Shown here: positions 27,501 to 33,329 of the stretch, piece by piece
How the letters are laid out: each line of letters opens with the position of its first letter
How positions within the stretch are numbered: position 1 is the stretch's first letter
Assembly (NCBI GenBank): GCA_964643885.1
Contig: CAZXUI010000036.1
Span: 1-43,135 of the forward strand
Reading direction: 5' to 3'
From: CAADGL01 sp964643885
Lineage (GTDB): Bacteria; Planctomycetota; Phycisphaerae; UBA1845; Fen-1342
Length of the DNA: 43,135 nucleotides
The notes under the pieces: generated by a model
What the model was told of the DNA's origin: nothing
What the model saw: the letters and a program-made list of their open reading frames with translations, nothing else
Databases searched by the model: none
Position numbers and translations under genes: made by a program

Positions 27501-28813
27501 TGGTCGAGCAGCTCATCCTCGAGCTCGACACCAAGCCGATCGAAGACCGCAAGACTATCGTCTACGAGCCCAAGAACACGCCGGCCGACGCCCTGACGAC
27601 GATGATCACCGAATACAACGACCGCGAGCAGCAGCGGCTCGGCGAGCTGGAGGAGGAAATCTCCGCCTCGCGCCGCCGCGAGCGCGAGATTCTCGCAGTC
27701 ACGAGCGAAGACGTGAACCGGGTCATCATCGACTACGACCCGCGCCGTGAGGCCGACGTGCTCCGCCTGGTCCAGGAGCTCGATCAGCAGCCCGCGCAGG
27801 TCATGATCCAGGTCCTGATCATCGAGGTCACGCTCGAAAACACCCTCGAGCTCGGCGTCGAGTTCGCCTTCCAGGACCTCCAGTTCGCCAAGGCCGGCCC
27901 CAGCGACACCACCACCTTCGACTACGTCGGCGGCACGGACATCGGCGCCGCCGGCTCCGGACTGGGCGGTTTCACTTTCACCATCACCGGTGCAGACTTC
28001 AACTTCCTGCTCCGCACGCTCCAGAGCGAGAGCCGCCTGAACGTCCTCAGCCGGCCGCAGATCATCGCCATGGACAACCAGCTCGCCCGCATCGACGTCA
28101 GCAACGACGTGCCCTACGTGACCAGCTCCTCTACCAGCGACGCCGGCCAGGTTACGACCCAGGTCGCCCGCGAGCAGATCGGTATTCAGCTCGAGGTCAC
28201 GCCCTTCATCAACCCCGACGGCTTCGTCCGCATGGAGCTCAAGCAGACCGTCAGCGACCTGACCGATTCCACCGTCGCCGTCGGCCCCGGCGTGACGGCT
28301 CCCGTCTTCTTCCGACGTGAGGCCGAGACCGTCGTCACCGTCCGCGACAACGAGACGGTCGTACTCGGCGGCCTGATCACGTCGCGCGAAGGCGTCACCG
28401 AGCAGAAGATCCCGCTTCTCGGCGACATTCCGCTGCTCGGTACGCTCTTTCGCTACACCAATCGCGAAGACCGCCGCTCCGAGCTGCTGCTCGTGCTCAC
28501 GCCGCGCGTCATCCGCGCCGTCGAGGACTACCGCGAGCTCTCCATCCGCGAGCGCGACGCGACCGGCTACATCCCCGATGAAGTCCGCGCGCACCCGCTG
28601 ATGCACAAGCTCCAGGTCAAGCCCGAAGACCTGATCCCCGACGAGGGCCGCGAGATGTTCGGCCCCTTCAACAACGGCGGCGAGACCGTCCCGATCAACG
28701 GCGAGCCTTATGGCCCGCCGCCGCCCGCCGCCCCGAACTCCGACCCGCGCCGCGGCGACCCGGCCTCCTACGACGTGCCGATCACGCGCAAGTTTCAGCC
28801 TTCGAAGAATTGA
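15593..28813 (+). CDS. gspD: Giant T2SS secretin GspD with about 40 N-type modules
   Basis: About 4406 residues from ATG 15593 (GAGGTG just upstream; the frame is open from ATG 15482). An N-terminal hydrophobic segment (PLLIVTAAWLVAGFLL) is followed by a Pro/Gln/Ala-rich region to about residue 265, then an N0/STN-like domain (EWFSYDEMPFEDVVRQFADR). Roughly 40 secretin N-type modules of about 90 residues run from there to about residue 4060. Most end in a pattern like ADxRTNTLIVxA...IExLIxxLD; I count about 41 such ends, several degenerate. One secretin domain closes the protein (QVMIQVLIIEVTLENTLELG, then IPLLGDIPLLGTLFRYTNRE at about 4270). Ordinary GspD is 650-750 residues with three N modules and forms a multimeric outer-membrane channel. 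Two disordered linkers, at about 1900-2010 and 2909-3042, break the array. Confidence 0.93.
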   Translation: MSHLIQRRGIWAPLLIVTAAWLVAGFLLRQESLTTASARPDQTPPRLEGAAIRPVAAVAAGRAESEPVVLAAAAPSAPIASPLDTSAEAQQRLARFQELRDEARQAQLAAADAAQGQPEPQPAPHPGDADEQESQPPAAQPPRSDAAAAQEKPASQPTTQPAGSQPASQPQVSPEEVKEKLRRLKELRERAARSAAERAAQSQPARPDEPAVEDDGDLRSAPRGPDLTAQPADRPMPQATTAPDTQEQPPADAEAVPPPADDGRTEWFSYDEMPFEDVVRQFADRLGKPIIGDVLVGGSLTYKGRTKMTKEEAIDRLNLLMQMQAPGYRFVEIEDYVMVIPINEMAMYVPIDYIFATVEEFEAASPRDMEYVTVYIRIEDRAAADVVNTFASGFPDYVRMTSLDDTNQIKFTALAKDVRKFLTLFRRLPVDTFDPRQMKIFEIKTNATVIEDYVRNLLGVQPPRRQYNPQTRQIEMVGGDENIFIMADERTNTLIVKATPDQLKQVEKFLAELDKKPDIGEFKTNVIAIKHGNAREIADLLNQIFQQEQGEQSFQQRFRQPIRPNVRNRNVRQPQQQPGQVDPGDVFVEDIFERAKKTIRLSADERTNTLIVYANEDGLKRVEEMLEHIDRPVPSNFRTFVLQNAEAEQMQPTIEQIARSIVTQVGGRGATRAPSVIADPAANALHVIAEREAMTEIEEIIGQLDVPGAQQNRHVVELVNMRPSEMAGIVESLLQSSEAGPTRGRRPPSRFQRGGPTTVVGSQVIGLDNAGLLIVICTDEEWSKIEETIRNWDERAATNRPRLQEFLVERGDVQSIFNTVSQLYSRYQHPTFGQSAPGITMDGQKIYVYAIEPAIAEIGALVKAMDVEPTVYPMVIIPLQHADAATVVEQLQPIITGGSTTFRGRTFRGVQQSGGVQPSVQADAATNSLIVRADEDTLEQIKQFVDAMEQAYASQAPERRFYALKYADPRDVIGTLTTLFNAGGGGGRFGGQRVGTQVKAVTAGTQLVVEAPADRFGEIERVIEQLDDPRGRDVVIKSIQMRGAEVASIASRLTAAFQTKLRTQGLTARFDADPATESILLTVSSEVLPEAESLLKEYGQFSAENIIDTQFRQLQHATAQEAAQWLQPTLAAALEGQSRTMARQIKVTPDPRTNRVIVSGPTIAVKQGLQLLEQYDEPTTILEQQGVVPVTETRKLPGLDVANLANQLNQAFRPRPPRPDKLGYTFGYDQLTNILIFTVPPDEVKAVDEIIAKFAAETEDVTPVEKFFEMQFAEAQYVADHLKNLLMSRIVRTRGRDVADRVNITVDTRLNRVVMFAPRFAIEMAEALIKELDQAAEGPELIQTIALQNADANVVSTVLNDVLREKFRTNRNLRISVEPLTNALIVAGSSKSDFEEIKQWATGLDEQALSSASPPRVFPLKNANAGEVVNVLNTFFLPRRTGVKSAASQEIAFSQVGGANVIVQAPREKLEQIEALITELDSVDTSALDVRTYQLKVLDAMQVAMQVNIALSQMGGVTRSGQMRPGAFGESTTNTLVVLAPRDRMEMIDLLIKQLESFQLPEAETRAYTLANARADQVAANLDQMLKAKVREKEGARKQSLIQTAVFSDVPSNRLIVFAPPDYQELASELVRMIDKEPEAGEIVRIVQLTQGDAAALAQTLTQTIQGAGPRGGRQVKVVADAGSNALLISGLGKDVAWVEGMIGELEKSQETPEVQVFQLEYASTIDVVAALTGMFPPARTPSDTVTVTEDDYYNRLIVTANKRRMRQVEAVIELLDAAPEGGLLAGPGGKNIYFVDVYRGDPYDIAWDVEELFPPPDKGGPTIESAWDGDYIKVICRESEFPAIKKAIEEYDARSKPITKYKIIKPKGDLEKILQLLPSQVENVVIKKAAPADKPRSNILIDLWADDEAPAGAKPRPAVPEREERGADRRDGPARPRESNAKDDKPARRADAAWPGLRVALASMQDSSDYQNGRREAVAAAAMQLAAHQAADQRAEEDDGRPKRQPANITILPDGRMIVVGPESAVTDIEDAVELLEEDLATGQVIRIFRFKYGDVSSAAQILERMFNDPVARIPQMPQQPQQPQQRGRGGRGEGEEGEGGRGGQQGGLMDQIRNMMGQARGGQQGGAAGGERSGGQRVRIAVDGGHNRMVVKCDEADLPEIIELLRELDIPPSEVDIRVFQLRNLDAQETAENIKQVLGIARAQSRRQPFGGNLPRGGQQQQLMEILQQQLAVAFPGGDGEGAKIESVEIVPNQITNSLLVSAPPEVMDIIEGVIGDLEQLEGRDVLTIAHFKVDNAKVDDILPLLQAVFEPAGARGGGGGPGGRGGSKPADIGPVSITGDPRANTIIVTAMAKDIPIVEEQIRRLDIEGPIAEAEFYVCRYGDAPAIADAVSQIYGPDAAPGGRPGRGGQGAGSPDQQVRITAEPATNTIIVFAPEEKRTEIFAKIKELDELNPHEIREITVAFADPEKLAEKLMSVFGGRAVTAAPSGGPRGRRGAPGAGASLSERIVVIGDKAAGKLLVRAPDVIFEQMVELVATLDVQSEQLQIRTFKLDYADATVVVDSVKSAMMEYMMVMGQTGNEPDFDPFTAVPDPRTNSVIVVGSPQTFVFVDSILAAVDMPTPDEQRRQFKVYVLYDNDAQQLADLINSMSASGGGAQGGGAAPGGRRGGGRMPFGGAGSSGGGMGAEFNVVAAADVRSNTLMVFGRPEDLKRIEEQIINPVEAANTRRVAQIVVQNVPASQVASRVLQFWGDAGEGASRPNIQPNDNGKMLVVWGTESEIQRAQMLAQAFDDPNAQLNPIKVIPIPMTQDATVLARELERIVGEHERAVAQAESRTPRLITIGADAGSNAIIVNGDPTMFSMVEGVVQQLGDIRPGRMVTKVIQLNNLSAEDARMLIEDIQNRRGGAGGTGGSGGLRGPTPGGTFQPGFQPGQGGFNRGGFNRGGGTGPGQRNQQQPPRRGGNPPQQPRGSGMLWPAGLPGGDIELDSPGPSRPIVTTALVSPLVLTLLTQDAPPAEQPAAAPAETQPAGPGVDQAVIDSISGELRGPIYTTPLGSKQIIVTGDETDVDFIVQMLALMEQTAPRPTVRVFTLENAKAVALQQPLQQIVQELVRQRTAQPRAADGVSIIAEARSNSLIVAASEENMELIANIIDQLDKGADFATFDVKVLALDHIQAAEAVGILSQSIERLNQVRGNPPDAQAAVFAIDRGNSVQIIGTARDIEEIERLVKSIDIPLDPDQERSQFSVAEVLVLNLQNAIAEDVAAVLQEVIDAERSAGTGGGGAAPQGRRPAAALIRQLQLTTGDGRQLPPLDLDKPIVVKPEKGTNSLLIYSNRKNNEALREIVHLFDSLPQGAEVDVRAITLKYANAQSVAELLQRMFDEGKASLKRPAEGDGADFPDGVMPPVPPGGAGRGLPYNVTVTHDARSNTVLVIGRKDAVILAGALATQLDVPSADLALKPYVVPLKNKQATELRDSLTELLEQRIASIGGDQENLARDSAVIVADDRSNSLLVLASDEVYALITEIAAKVDTAASYRIIETRFRRLEYADAAKLQGLLQELFDRKKEQETEVSEVKDQADILADTRSNGLLLVGTRDYLDEAEDLIEGLDQSFEPTAEFKVRPVLFNSAVSIASMLTEMIENVRGQQDEAMRGTPIHVAADPYSNNLLLAAASEDMLMLERWIEVLDRPAEPGRMMEIIPIRTQKAEELAQQMQEAFQTSTAGGGQGGGGAGADLTVWHDNVTNSVVVVGPPTVVRDIKDLLQRLDEVTPTAMTVVKHFKLEQADAEDAGELLRSIIAGEGRSVGGGAGGGGGGTAAQQDSVRQVMLIYQQKSDSGMQPLRGLRDEIVVIDDLRTNSLYVLAPINSMPLVESLVAAIDIPPDAARIKVFPLRNSTAEEIVTMLEELFEGGAAGPGGRTGGGAAGDEQERILTVGEGLAEGGRQQISFTTDLRTNSVIAAGTRGYLDLVEQLILELDTKPIEDRKTIVYEPKNTPADALTTMITEYNDREQQRLGELEEEISASRRREREILAVTSEDVNRVIIDYDPRREADVLRLVQELDQQPAQVMIQVLIIEVTLENTLELGVEFAFQDLQFAKAGPSDTTTFDYVGGTDIGAAGSGLGGFTFTITGADFNFLLRTLQSESRLNVLSRPQIIAMDNQLARIDVSNDVPYVTSSSTSDAGQVTTQVAREQIGIQLEVTPFINPDGFVRMELKQTVSDLTDSTVAVGPGVTAPVFFRREAETVVTVRDNETVVLGGLITSREGVTEQKIPLLGDIPLLGTLFRYTNREDRRSELLLVLTPRVIRAVEDYRELSIRERDATGYIPDEVRAHPLMHKLQVKPEDLIPDEGREMFGPFNNGGETVPINGEPYGPPPPAAPNSDPRRGDPASYDVPITRKFQPSKN

Positions 28814-28828
28814 GGGATTGCTGACAGC

Positions 28829-29473
28829 ATGATTCCGATCCGGAGGAAACTTAAGCGAGGCCGTCTCTCCGCCGCCGCCCTGCTCGCCGCCGCGGCCCTC
28901 GCCGCGCCCCTGGCCGGCTGCCAGGGTCAGCGGCCGGCCGGCTCGATCAGCGGCAACCCCGACTGGCGCGACCCCAACCCGGGCCGGCCGGGCAAGGAAA
29001 TCGACCCGCTCAAGGTCGAGACCCGCGACGACATCATCTCCATCGTCACCTTCTGGGACCCCGTCCCCTGGCTCTGGGATACGCCCCGGGGCGTCGTCGG
29101 CTTCCGCGTCCCGGTCCACTTCGTCTCCGGCACCACGGAGCGCGGCGCCTTCGTGCCCGGCATCATTCGCTGCCGCATCTACACGATGGAGCGCGACGAG
29201 GAAGGCCGCCTGACGCGCACCCTGGCCCACGAGTGGGAGTTCGACGAGGCCGCCTCCACCAACTACCGCGTTCGCCGCATGGCCGTCACCGGCTACTATT
29301 ACGGCTTCATGCTGACCTGGCCGCCCGAGGCGAAGATCAACGGCCGCGAGGTGGATATCGAGTTCAGCTACGAGCGCAAGGACGGACGCGTCGTAAACAG
29401 CCGCGCCAAGCGCTATGCTGTGCCGGCCGCGACCGGCTATGACCGCCCGACGGCCGAGCGGACACCCGAGTGA
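28829..29473 (+). CDS. Lipoprotein of unknown function behind gspD
   Basis: 214 residues. A basic N-terminus and hydrophobic core end in the lipobox LAGC (Cys31), so it is probably a lipoprotein. The mature part contains IVTFWDPVPWLWDTPRGVVG and beta-strand-like stretches, and I do not recognise the family. The ATG lies 15 bp after the gspD stop and the gene's end overlaps the next gene, so it belongs to the gsp transcript. Outer-membrane lipoproteins next to gspD often act as pilotins or secretin-stabilising factors, which makes this a candidate, but no pilotin fold can be shown from the sequence. Confidence 0.6.
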   Translation: MIPIRRKLKRGRLSAAALLAAAALAAPLAGCQGQRPAGSISGNPDWRDPNPGRPGKEIDPLKVETRDDIISIVTFWDPVPWLWDTPRGVVGFRVPVHFVSGTTERGAFVPGIIRCRIYTMERDEEGRLTRTLAHEWEFDEAASTNYRVRRMAVTGYYYGFMLTWPPEAKINGREVDIEFSYERKDGRVVNSRAKRYAVPAATGYDRPTAERTPE

Positions 29474-29970
29474 TGGCCTGGTTCCCCTACGTGCTGGTCC
29501 TGCTGGTCGCCTACGTGCTCCAGACCAGCCTGGTGCGCATTCTCGACCTGCCGCTGGTCGATCTCTGCCTGACGCTGGCGCTCGTCGTCAGCTTCGTCGC
29601 GCCCACGGTCGACGCCCGGCTGGCCGCCTGGCTGGCCGGCCTCGTCGAGGGTCTCGGCAGCAGCGGCGCACTGGGCGCCTATGCCCTGGCGTTCGGTCTG
29701 GCCGGGCTGATCCTGACGGCGCTCCGCGGCGTGATCAATATCAACGCCTGGTTCAGCCGGGTCGTGGCGGCCGTGCTGGCCGCCTGGCCCGCCCAGCTCC
29801 TGATCGACCTGCACGTGCGATTCTGGGTCGGCCCCGGAGATCGGACCATCTGGGGGGACATCTGGCACGCCTTCTGGGTCGCCGTTGTCGCCGCGTTGCT
29901 CTCGGCCACCATCACCGGCCTGCCGGCCCTCGTCGCAGCCCGCCGCCGCCGGTTCAGGGCGGCCACATGA
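29470..29970 (+). CDS. MreD-like polytopic membrane protein
   Basis: 166 residues with about five hydrophobic helices and no soluble domain. The pattern of an early LVAYVLQTSLVRILDLP, then LVDLCLTLALVV and a Gly-rich turn (EGLGSSGALGAYALAFGLA), resembles MreD, the small membrane partner of MreC in rod-shape determination. There is no mreB or mreC in the window, so the assignment is tentative. The start is GTG 29470, overlapping the lipoprotein stop, or ATG 29473. It ends with a 4-bp overlap (ATGA) on the next gene, so the three genes are probably translationally coupled. Confidence 0.45.
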   Translation: MMAWFPYVLVLLVAYVLQTSLVRILDLPLVDLCLTLALVVSFVAPTVDARLAAWLAGLVEGLGSSGALGAYALAFGLAGLILTALRGVININAWFSRVVAAVLAAWPAQLLIDLHVRFWVGPGDRTIWGDIWHAFWVAVVAALLSATITGLPALVAARRRRFRAAT

Positions 29971-30761
29971 CCCGCCGCGGCCGCGCCGGCCGGATCGCGC
30001 TGGCGGCCTGCCTGCTGCTGGCCGCGCTGTTCGGGTGCAACACGCCGGAGCGGCTCCGGCGGGCCGACCGCTACCGCCAGGGCGTCGTGCTGGTTCTGCC
30101 GGGGATCGAGGGAAAGAGCATCTGGAACCGCGACATCGCGGTCGGCCTGGACGAGGGCGGGGTCTTCTCGGCCATCGAGATCTACGACTGGACCGTCGGC
30201 GTCCCGGGCATCTACAACCTGGTCAGCTACGAGCGCAACCGCCGCGAGGCGCAGGCGCTGGCGGACCGCATCATGGACCACCGCCGCGCCTATCCCGATA
30301 CGCCGCTTCACCTGATCGGCCACTCGGGCGGCGGCGGGATCGCCGTGCTGGCGCTCGAGGCCCTGCCGGAGGGCGAGACCGTCGACCTGGCCATTCTCCT
30401 GGCGCCGGCGCTCTCGCCGACCTACGACCTGACCGAAGCGCTCGGGAAGACCCGGCACGGCATCGCCAACTTCTATTCGCGCTATGACGTGGGGTTTCTC
30501 GGCCTCGGCACGACCGTCTTCGGCTCGATCGACCGCGACATGGGGGCCTCGGCCGGGGCCGTCGGCTTTCGCGTTCCGCCCGGCCTCTCCGAGGAGGGCC
30601 GCCGCCTCTATGCCGACCGGCTGCGCCAGATCGCGTGGAACGAACGTCTGCGCCGCGCCGGGGCCTACGGCGGCCACTTCGGCTGGGCCAGCAAGCGCTT
30701 CGCGCGCGAGTACCTCGCCCCGCTCATCCGCCGCTACAACGCCATCCGTCCGGACGAGTGA
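29967..30761 (+). CDS. Lipoprotein alpha/beta hydrolase
   Basis: 264 residues from ATG 29967, overlapping the upstream gene by 4 bp. The signal ends in ALFGC (Cys24), a lipobox. The alpha/beta-hydrolase core follows: GVVLVLPGIEGKSIWNRDI near the start, then the nucleophile elbow LHLIGHSGGGGIAVLAL with Ser120 in GHSGG. A candidate catalytic His lies in GGHFGW (His237); the acid is not certain. Its substrate, an ester or thioester, cannot be predicted. It closes the gsp-led gene run and is convergent with accC. Confidence 0.7.
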   Translation: MTRRGRAGRIALAACLLLAALFGCNTPERLRRADRYRQGVVLVLPGIEGKSIWNRDIAVGLDEGGVFSAIEIYDWTVGVPGIYNLVSYERNRREAQALADRIMDHRRAYPDTPLHLIGHSGGGGIAVLALEALPEGETVDLAILLAPALSPTYDLTEALGKTRHGIANFYSRYDVGFLGLGTTVFGSIDRDMGASAGAVGFRVPPGLSEEGRRLYADRLRQIAWNERLRRAGAYGGHFGWASKRFAREYLAPLIRRYNAIRPDE

Positions 30762-31293
30762 TCCGCGCCGCGATTTTTGGGGGCGCGTGCGGGTGTCACT
30801 GCTCTTCGCATGCGGGTGCCAGTGCTCTTTGAGCAGTGCAGTTGCGGGCACGCGATCATCGAGGAGCGCGGGCGCCCGGACCGCAATCAGAACCCGCCGC
30901 GCCAAGCGGCGGGCCTCTGGGCCAGCGATAGACCCCGTGCTGGGCGCACGGGGTTCTGACTCTGCTCCGCGAGCGTGTATCTGCTCCGAGCCGCGAGCGT
31001 CTATCTGCTCCGAGCCGCGACCGTAAAGGAGCGGGCTGGGGGTGGCGCGCTGTCCGCGCCAGCGTGAGATGACATTCACCTATCCCAGGCGCTGGTTCGT
31101 TGTTTTCAGGTGTGCGCGCTGCGGCGCGTCCGGCCCGGACACGCAGTGTCCGGGGCGGACGCGGGACAGGTTGCTGCCCTGGCCCGCCCCCTCACGGTCG
31201 CGGCTCGGTGCACACTGAGGGTCGCGGCTCTGCTCCCCGCTGCTCGCCCCAGGCGTGCCTCTCACCGTCGCGGCACGCGCGCCTCCCAGACCA
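30762..31293. repeat. Convergent intergenic region with REP-like repeats
   Basis: About 530 bp between two convergent genes with no believable ORF. It holds two 22-bp direct repeats (30785-30806, 30808-30829), with CACTGCTC at 30797-30804 facing GAGCAGTG at 30831-30838. It also holds two exact copies of a 19-mer starting TATCTGCTCCGAG (30978-30996, 31002-31020). The core GAGCCGCGACCGT (31011-31023) recurs in the opposite sense as ACGGTCGCGGCTC near 31195-31207, with further diverged copies near 31215-31235 and 31260-31275. Mixed orientation between convergent genes is typical of REP-type repeats that may form mRNA 3' ends. Confidence 0.6.
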
Positions 31294-32655
31294 CTACCCC
31301 GCCCCCGAAATCAGCTCCCCGAACGTCCGCTCGATGAACCCCGTGTCCACCTGCCCCTTCTGAAAGCTCGGATGCTCGATCATCCGCCGATGAATCGGAA
31401 TCGTCGTATGAATCGGCCGGATCACGAACTCGCTCAGCGCCCGGGACATGCTCCGGATCGCCTCCGCCCGCGTCGGCCGGTGCACCAGCAGCTTGGCGAT
31501 CATCGAGTCGTAGTACGGGCTGACCACGTAGCCCGCGTGCGCGTGCGTATCCAGCCGCACGCCCGGCCCGCCCGGCCCGATGAACTCATGAATCGGTCCC
31601 GGGCTCGGACGGAAGTTGTCCGCCGGCGATTCCGCGTTGATGCGGCACTCGATCGCCGACCCGCGCTGTTCCACGTTGTCCTGCCGGATGTTCAGATTCT
31701 CGCCGGCCGCGATGCGGATTTGCCACTGCACCAGGTCCATCCCGGTCACCAGCTCCGTCACCGGATGCTCGACCTGGATGCGCGCGTTGACCTCCATGAA
31801 GTAGAAGTTCTCCTCCTCGTCCACGAGAAACTCGCACGTCCCCGCGCAGTAGTACCCGGCCGCCTTCGCCAGCCGCACCGCCGCCGCGCACAGCTTGTTG
31901 CGCGTCCGCCCCGAGATGTGCGGCGACGGCGACTCCTCCACCAGCTTCTGATTCCGCCGCTGAAGCGAGCAGTCCCGCTCCCACAGGTGGATCACGTTCC
32001 CCCGCTTGTCCCCCAGGATCTGCACCTCCACGTGCCGCGGCCGCTCGACCAGCTTCTCGATATACAGCGACCCGTCCTTGAACGCCGCCTCCGCCTCGGC
32101 CCGCGCGTTGCGAAAGCTCGAGCGCAGCGCCGCTTCGTTGTGCACCGGACGGATGCCGCGCCCGCCGCCCCCGGCGGCCGCCTTGATCATCACCGGATAG
32201 CCGATCTTCCGCGAGACGCTGACCGCCTCTTCCTCGCTCTCGACCGCTCCGTCGCTCCCCGGGACCAGCGGCACCTTGGCCTTCCTGGCCAGCTTCTTGG
32301 CCTCCACCTTGTTGCCCAGCAGCGCCATCGACTCCGCGCTCGGCCCGATGAACTCGATCCGGCAGTCGCGGCACATCCGCGCGAAGGTCGGATTCTCCGA
32401 GAGAAACCCATAGCCCGGGTGAATCGCCTCGACGTCCGTGATCTCCGCGGCCGAGAGAATCGCCGCCGGGTTCAGATAGGAGTGCGCCGCGGCCGCCTTG
32501 CCGATGCAGATCGCATCGTTGGCGAGCTGAAGGTAGGACGCGTCCCGGTCCGCCTGGCTGTAGACCGCGACCGTCTCGATCCCCAGCTCGCGGCACGCGC
32601 GGATCACCCGCAGCGCGATCTCGCCTCGGTTCGCTACCAGGATTCGACTGAACAT
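31294..32655 (-). CDS. accC: Acetyl-CoA carboxylase, biotin carboxylase subunit
   Basis: 453 residues, the normal length. It starts MFSRILVANRGEIALRVIRA. The ATP-grasp glycine loop is KAAAGGGGRG (about 158-167), the SPSPHI segment follows, and the catalytic stretch is MEVNARIQVEHPVTE (about 287-301). The enzyme uses ATP and bicarbonate to carboxylate biotin on AccB, the first half-reaction of malonyl-CoA synthesis for fatty acids. It follows accB after 111 bp, with GAGAGG before its ATG. The carboxyltransferase genes (accA, accD) are not in the window. Confidence 0.97.
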   Translation of the reverse strand: MFSRILVANRGEIALRVIRACRELGIETVAVYSQADRDASYLQLANDAICIGKAAAAHSYLNPAAILSAAEITDVEAIHPGYGFLSENPTFARMCRDCRIEFIGPSAESMALLGNKVEAKKLARKAKVPLVPGSDGAVESEEEAVSVSRKIGYPVMIKAAAGGGGRGIRPVHNEAALRSSFRNARAEAEAAFKDGSLYIEKLVERPRHVEVQILGDKRGNVIHLWERDCSLQRRNQKLVEESPSPHISGRTRNKLCAAAVRLAKAAGYYCAGTCEFLVDEEENFYFMEVNARIQVEHPVTELVTGMDLVQWQIRIAAGENLNIRQDNVEQRGSAIECRINAESPADNFRPSPGPIHEFIGPGGPGVRLDTHAHAGYVVSPYYDSMIAKLLVHRPTRAEAIRSMSRALSEFVIRPIHTTIPIHRRMIEHPSFQKGQVDTGFIERTFGELISGAG

Positions 32656-32766
32656 CGGCCTCTCATTCAGCCCGGCCGGCTCTCACCCGGCCGCGCTGCG
32701 TTGCTTGGCCCTGGCTCGGAATGCAGATTCGGCGGACGCCGGCCGGCCCGCCGCGATGCACGCCCA

Positions 32767-33249
32767 TCAAACCGGCGCCACGGCGAACAGCGGCTGGTCG
32801 TATTCGACCGCTTCCGCGTTGCGGACGAACGTGCGCGTGATGCGCCCGGAGACCTCCGCCTTGATCTCGTTGAAGACCTTCATCGCCTCCACCAGGCACA
32901 CGACCGTGTCCGGACCCACGTTGTCGCCGGGCTTGACGAACGGCGGCGAATCCGGATCCGGCGCCGAGTAGAACGTGCCCACCATCGGCGAGCGGATCAG
33001 CACCTCGTTCGCCTCGCCCTCGGCCCCCGGAGCCGCCGGCCCACTCGCCGCCGGCCCAGCGCCTGCCGACGCCGGCGGCCCGGCCCATGCCGCGGCCGGC
33101 ATCGGCACAGGACTCGCCGAAACGACCGCATGTCCGATCGGCTGGCCGCGCCGCAGCACGATCCGCGTCTGGCCCTCCTCGATCTCGATGCGGCTCAGGT
33201 CGTTCTCGACCATCAGCGCCACGAGTTCCCGGATGTGCTCGATATCCAT
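32767..33249 (-). CDS. accB: Acetyl-CoA carboxylase biotin carboxyl carrier protein
   Basis: 160 residues from ATG 33249; a GTG at 33288 would add 13 residues, but MDIEHIRELVALMVENDL is the normal AccB start. An Ala/Pro/Gly-rich linker (about 47-80) connects it to the biotinyl domain with RSPMVGTFYSAPDPDSPPFV and the biotinylation motif EAMKVFNEI, where Lys124 would carry biotin. It passes carboxylate from AccC to the carboxyltransferase. It lies between the Xaa-Pro peptidase gene (80 bp upstream) and accC, an arrangement often seen as pepP/efp-accB-accC; efp is missing here. Confidence 0.95.
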   Translation of the reverse strand: MDIEHIRELVALMVENDLSRIEIEEGQTRIVLRRGQPIGHAVVSASPVPMPAAAWAGPPASAGAGPAASGPAAPGAEGEANEVLIRSPMVGTFYSAPDPDSPPFVKPGDNVGPDTVVCLVEAMKVFNEIKAEVSGRITRTFVRNAEAVEYDQPLFAVAPV

Positions 33250-33329
33250 AAGCTCGCTCGTTGAAACTGCGTGTCCGAAGCGTGTCACCCCGGCCGCGCC
33301 GACCGCGCCGGCCGGCCGGGCGCGGTGTG

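Noticed and set aside
26147..29230. 1027-codon minus-strand open frame
   Set aside because: Antisense shadow of the gspD 3' part and the lipoprotein gene; no motif and no start signal.
31080..31265. 61-residue ORF with SRDREGAG
   Set aside because: It is translated from the REP-like repeats; such ORFs are typical false calls in this kind of genome.
31255..33264. 669-codon plus-strand open frame
   Set aside because: Shadow of accC and accB, Arg/His-rich and without motifs.
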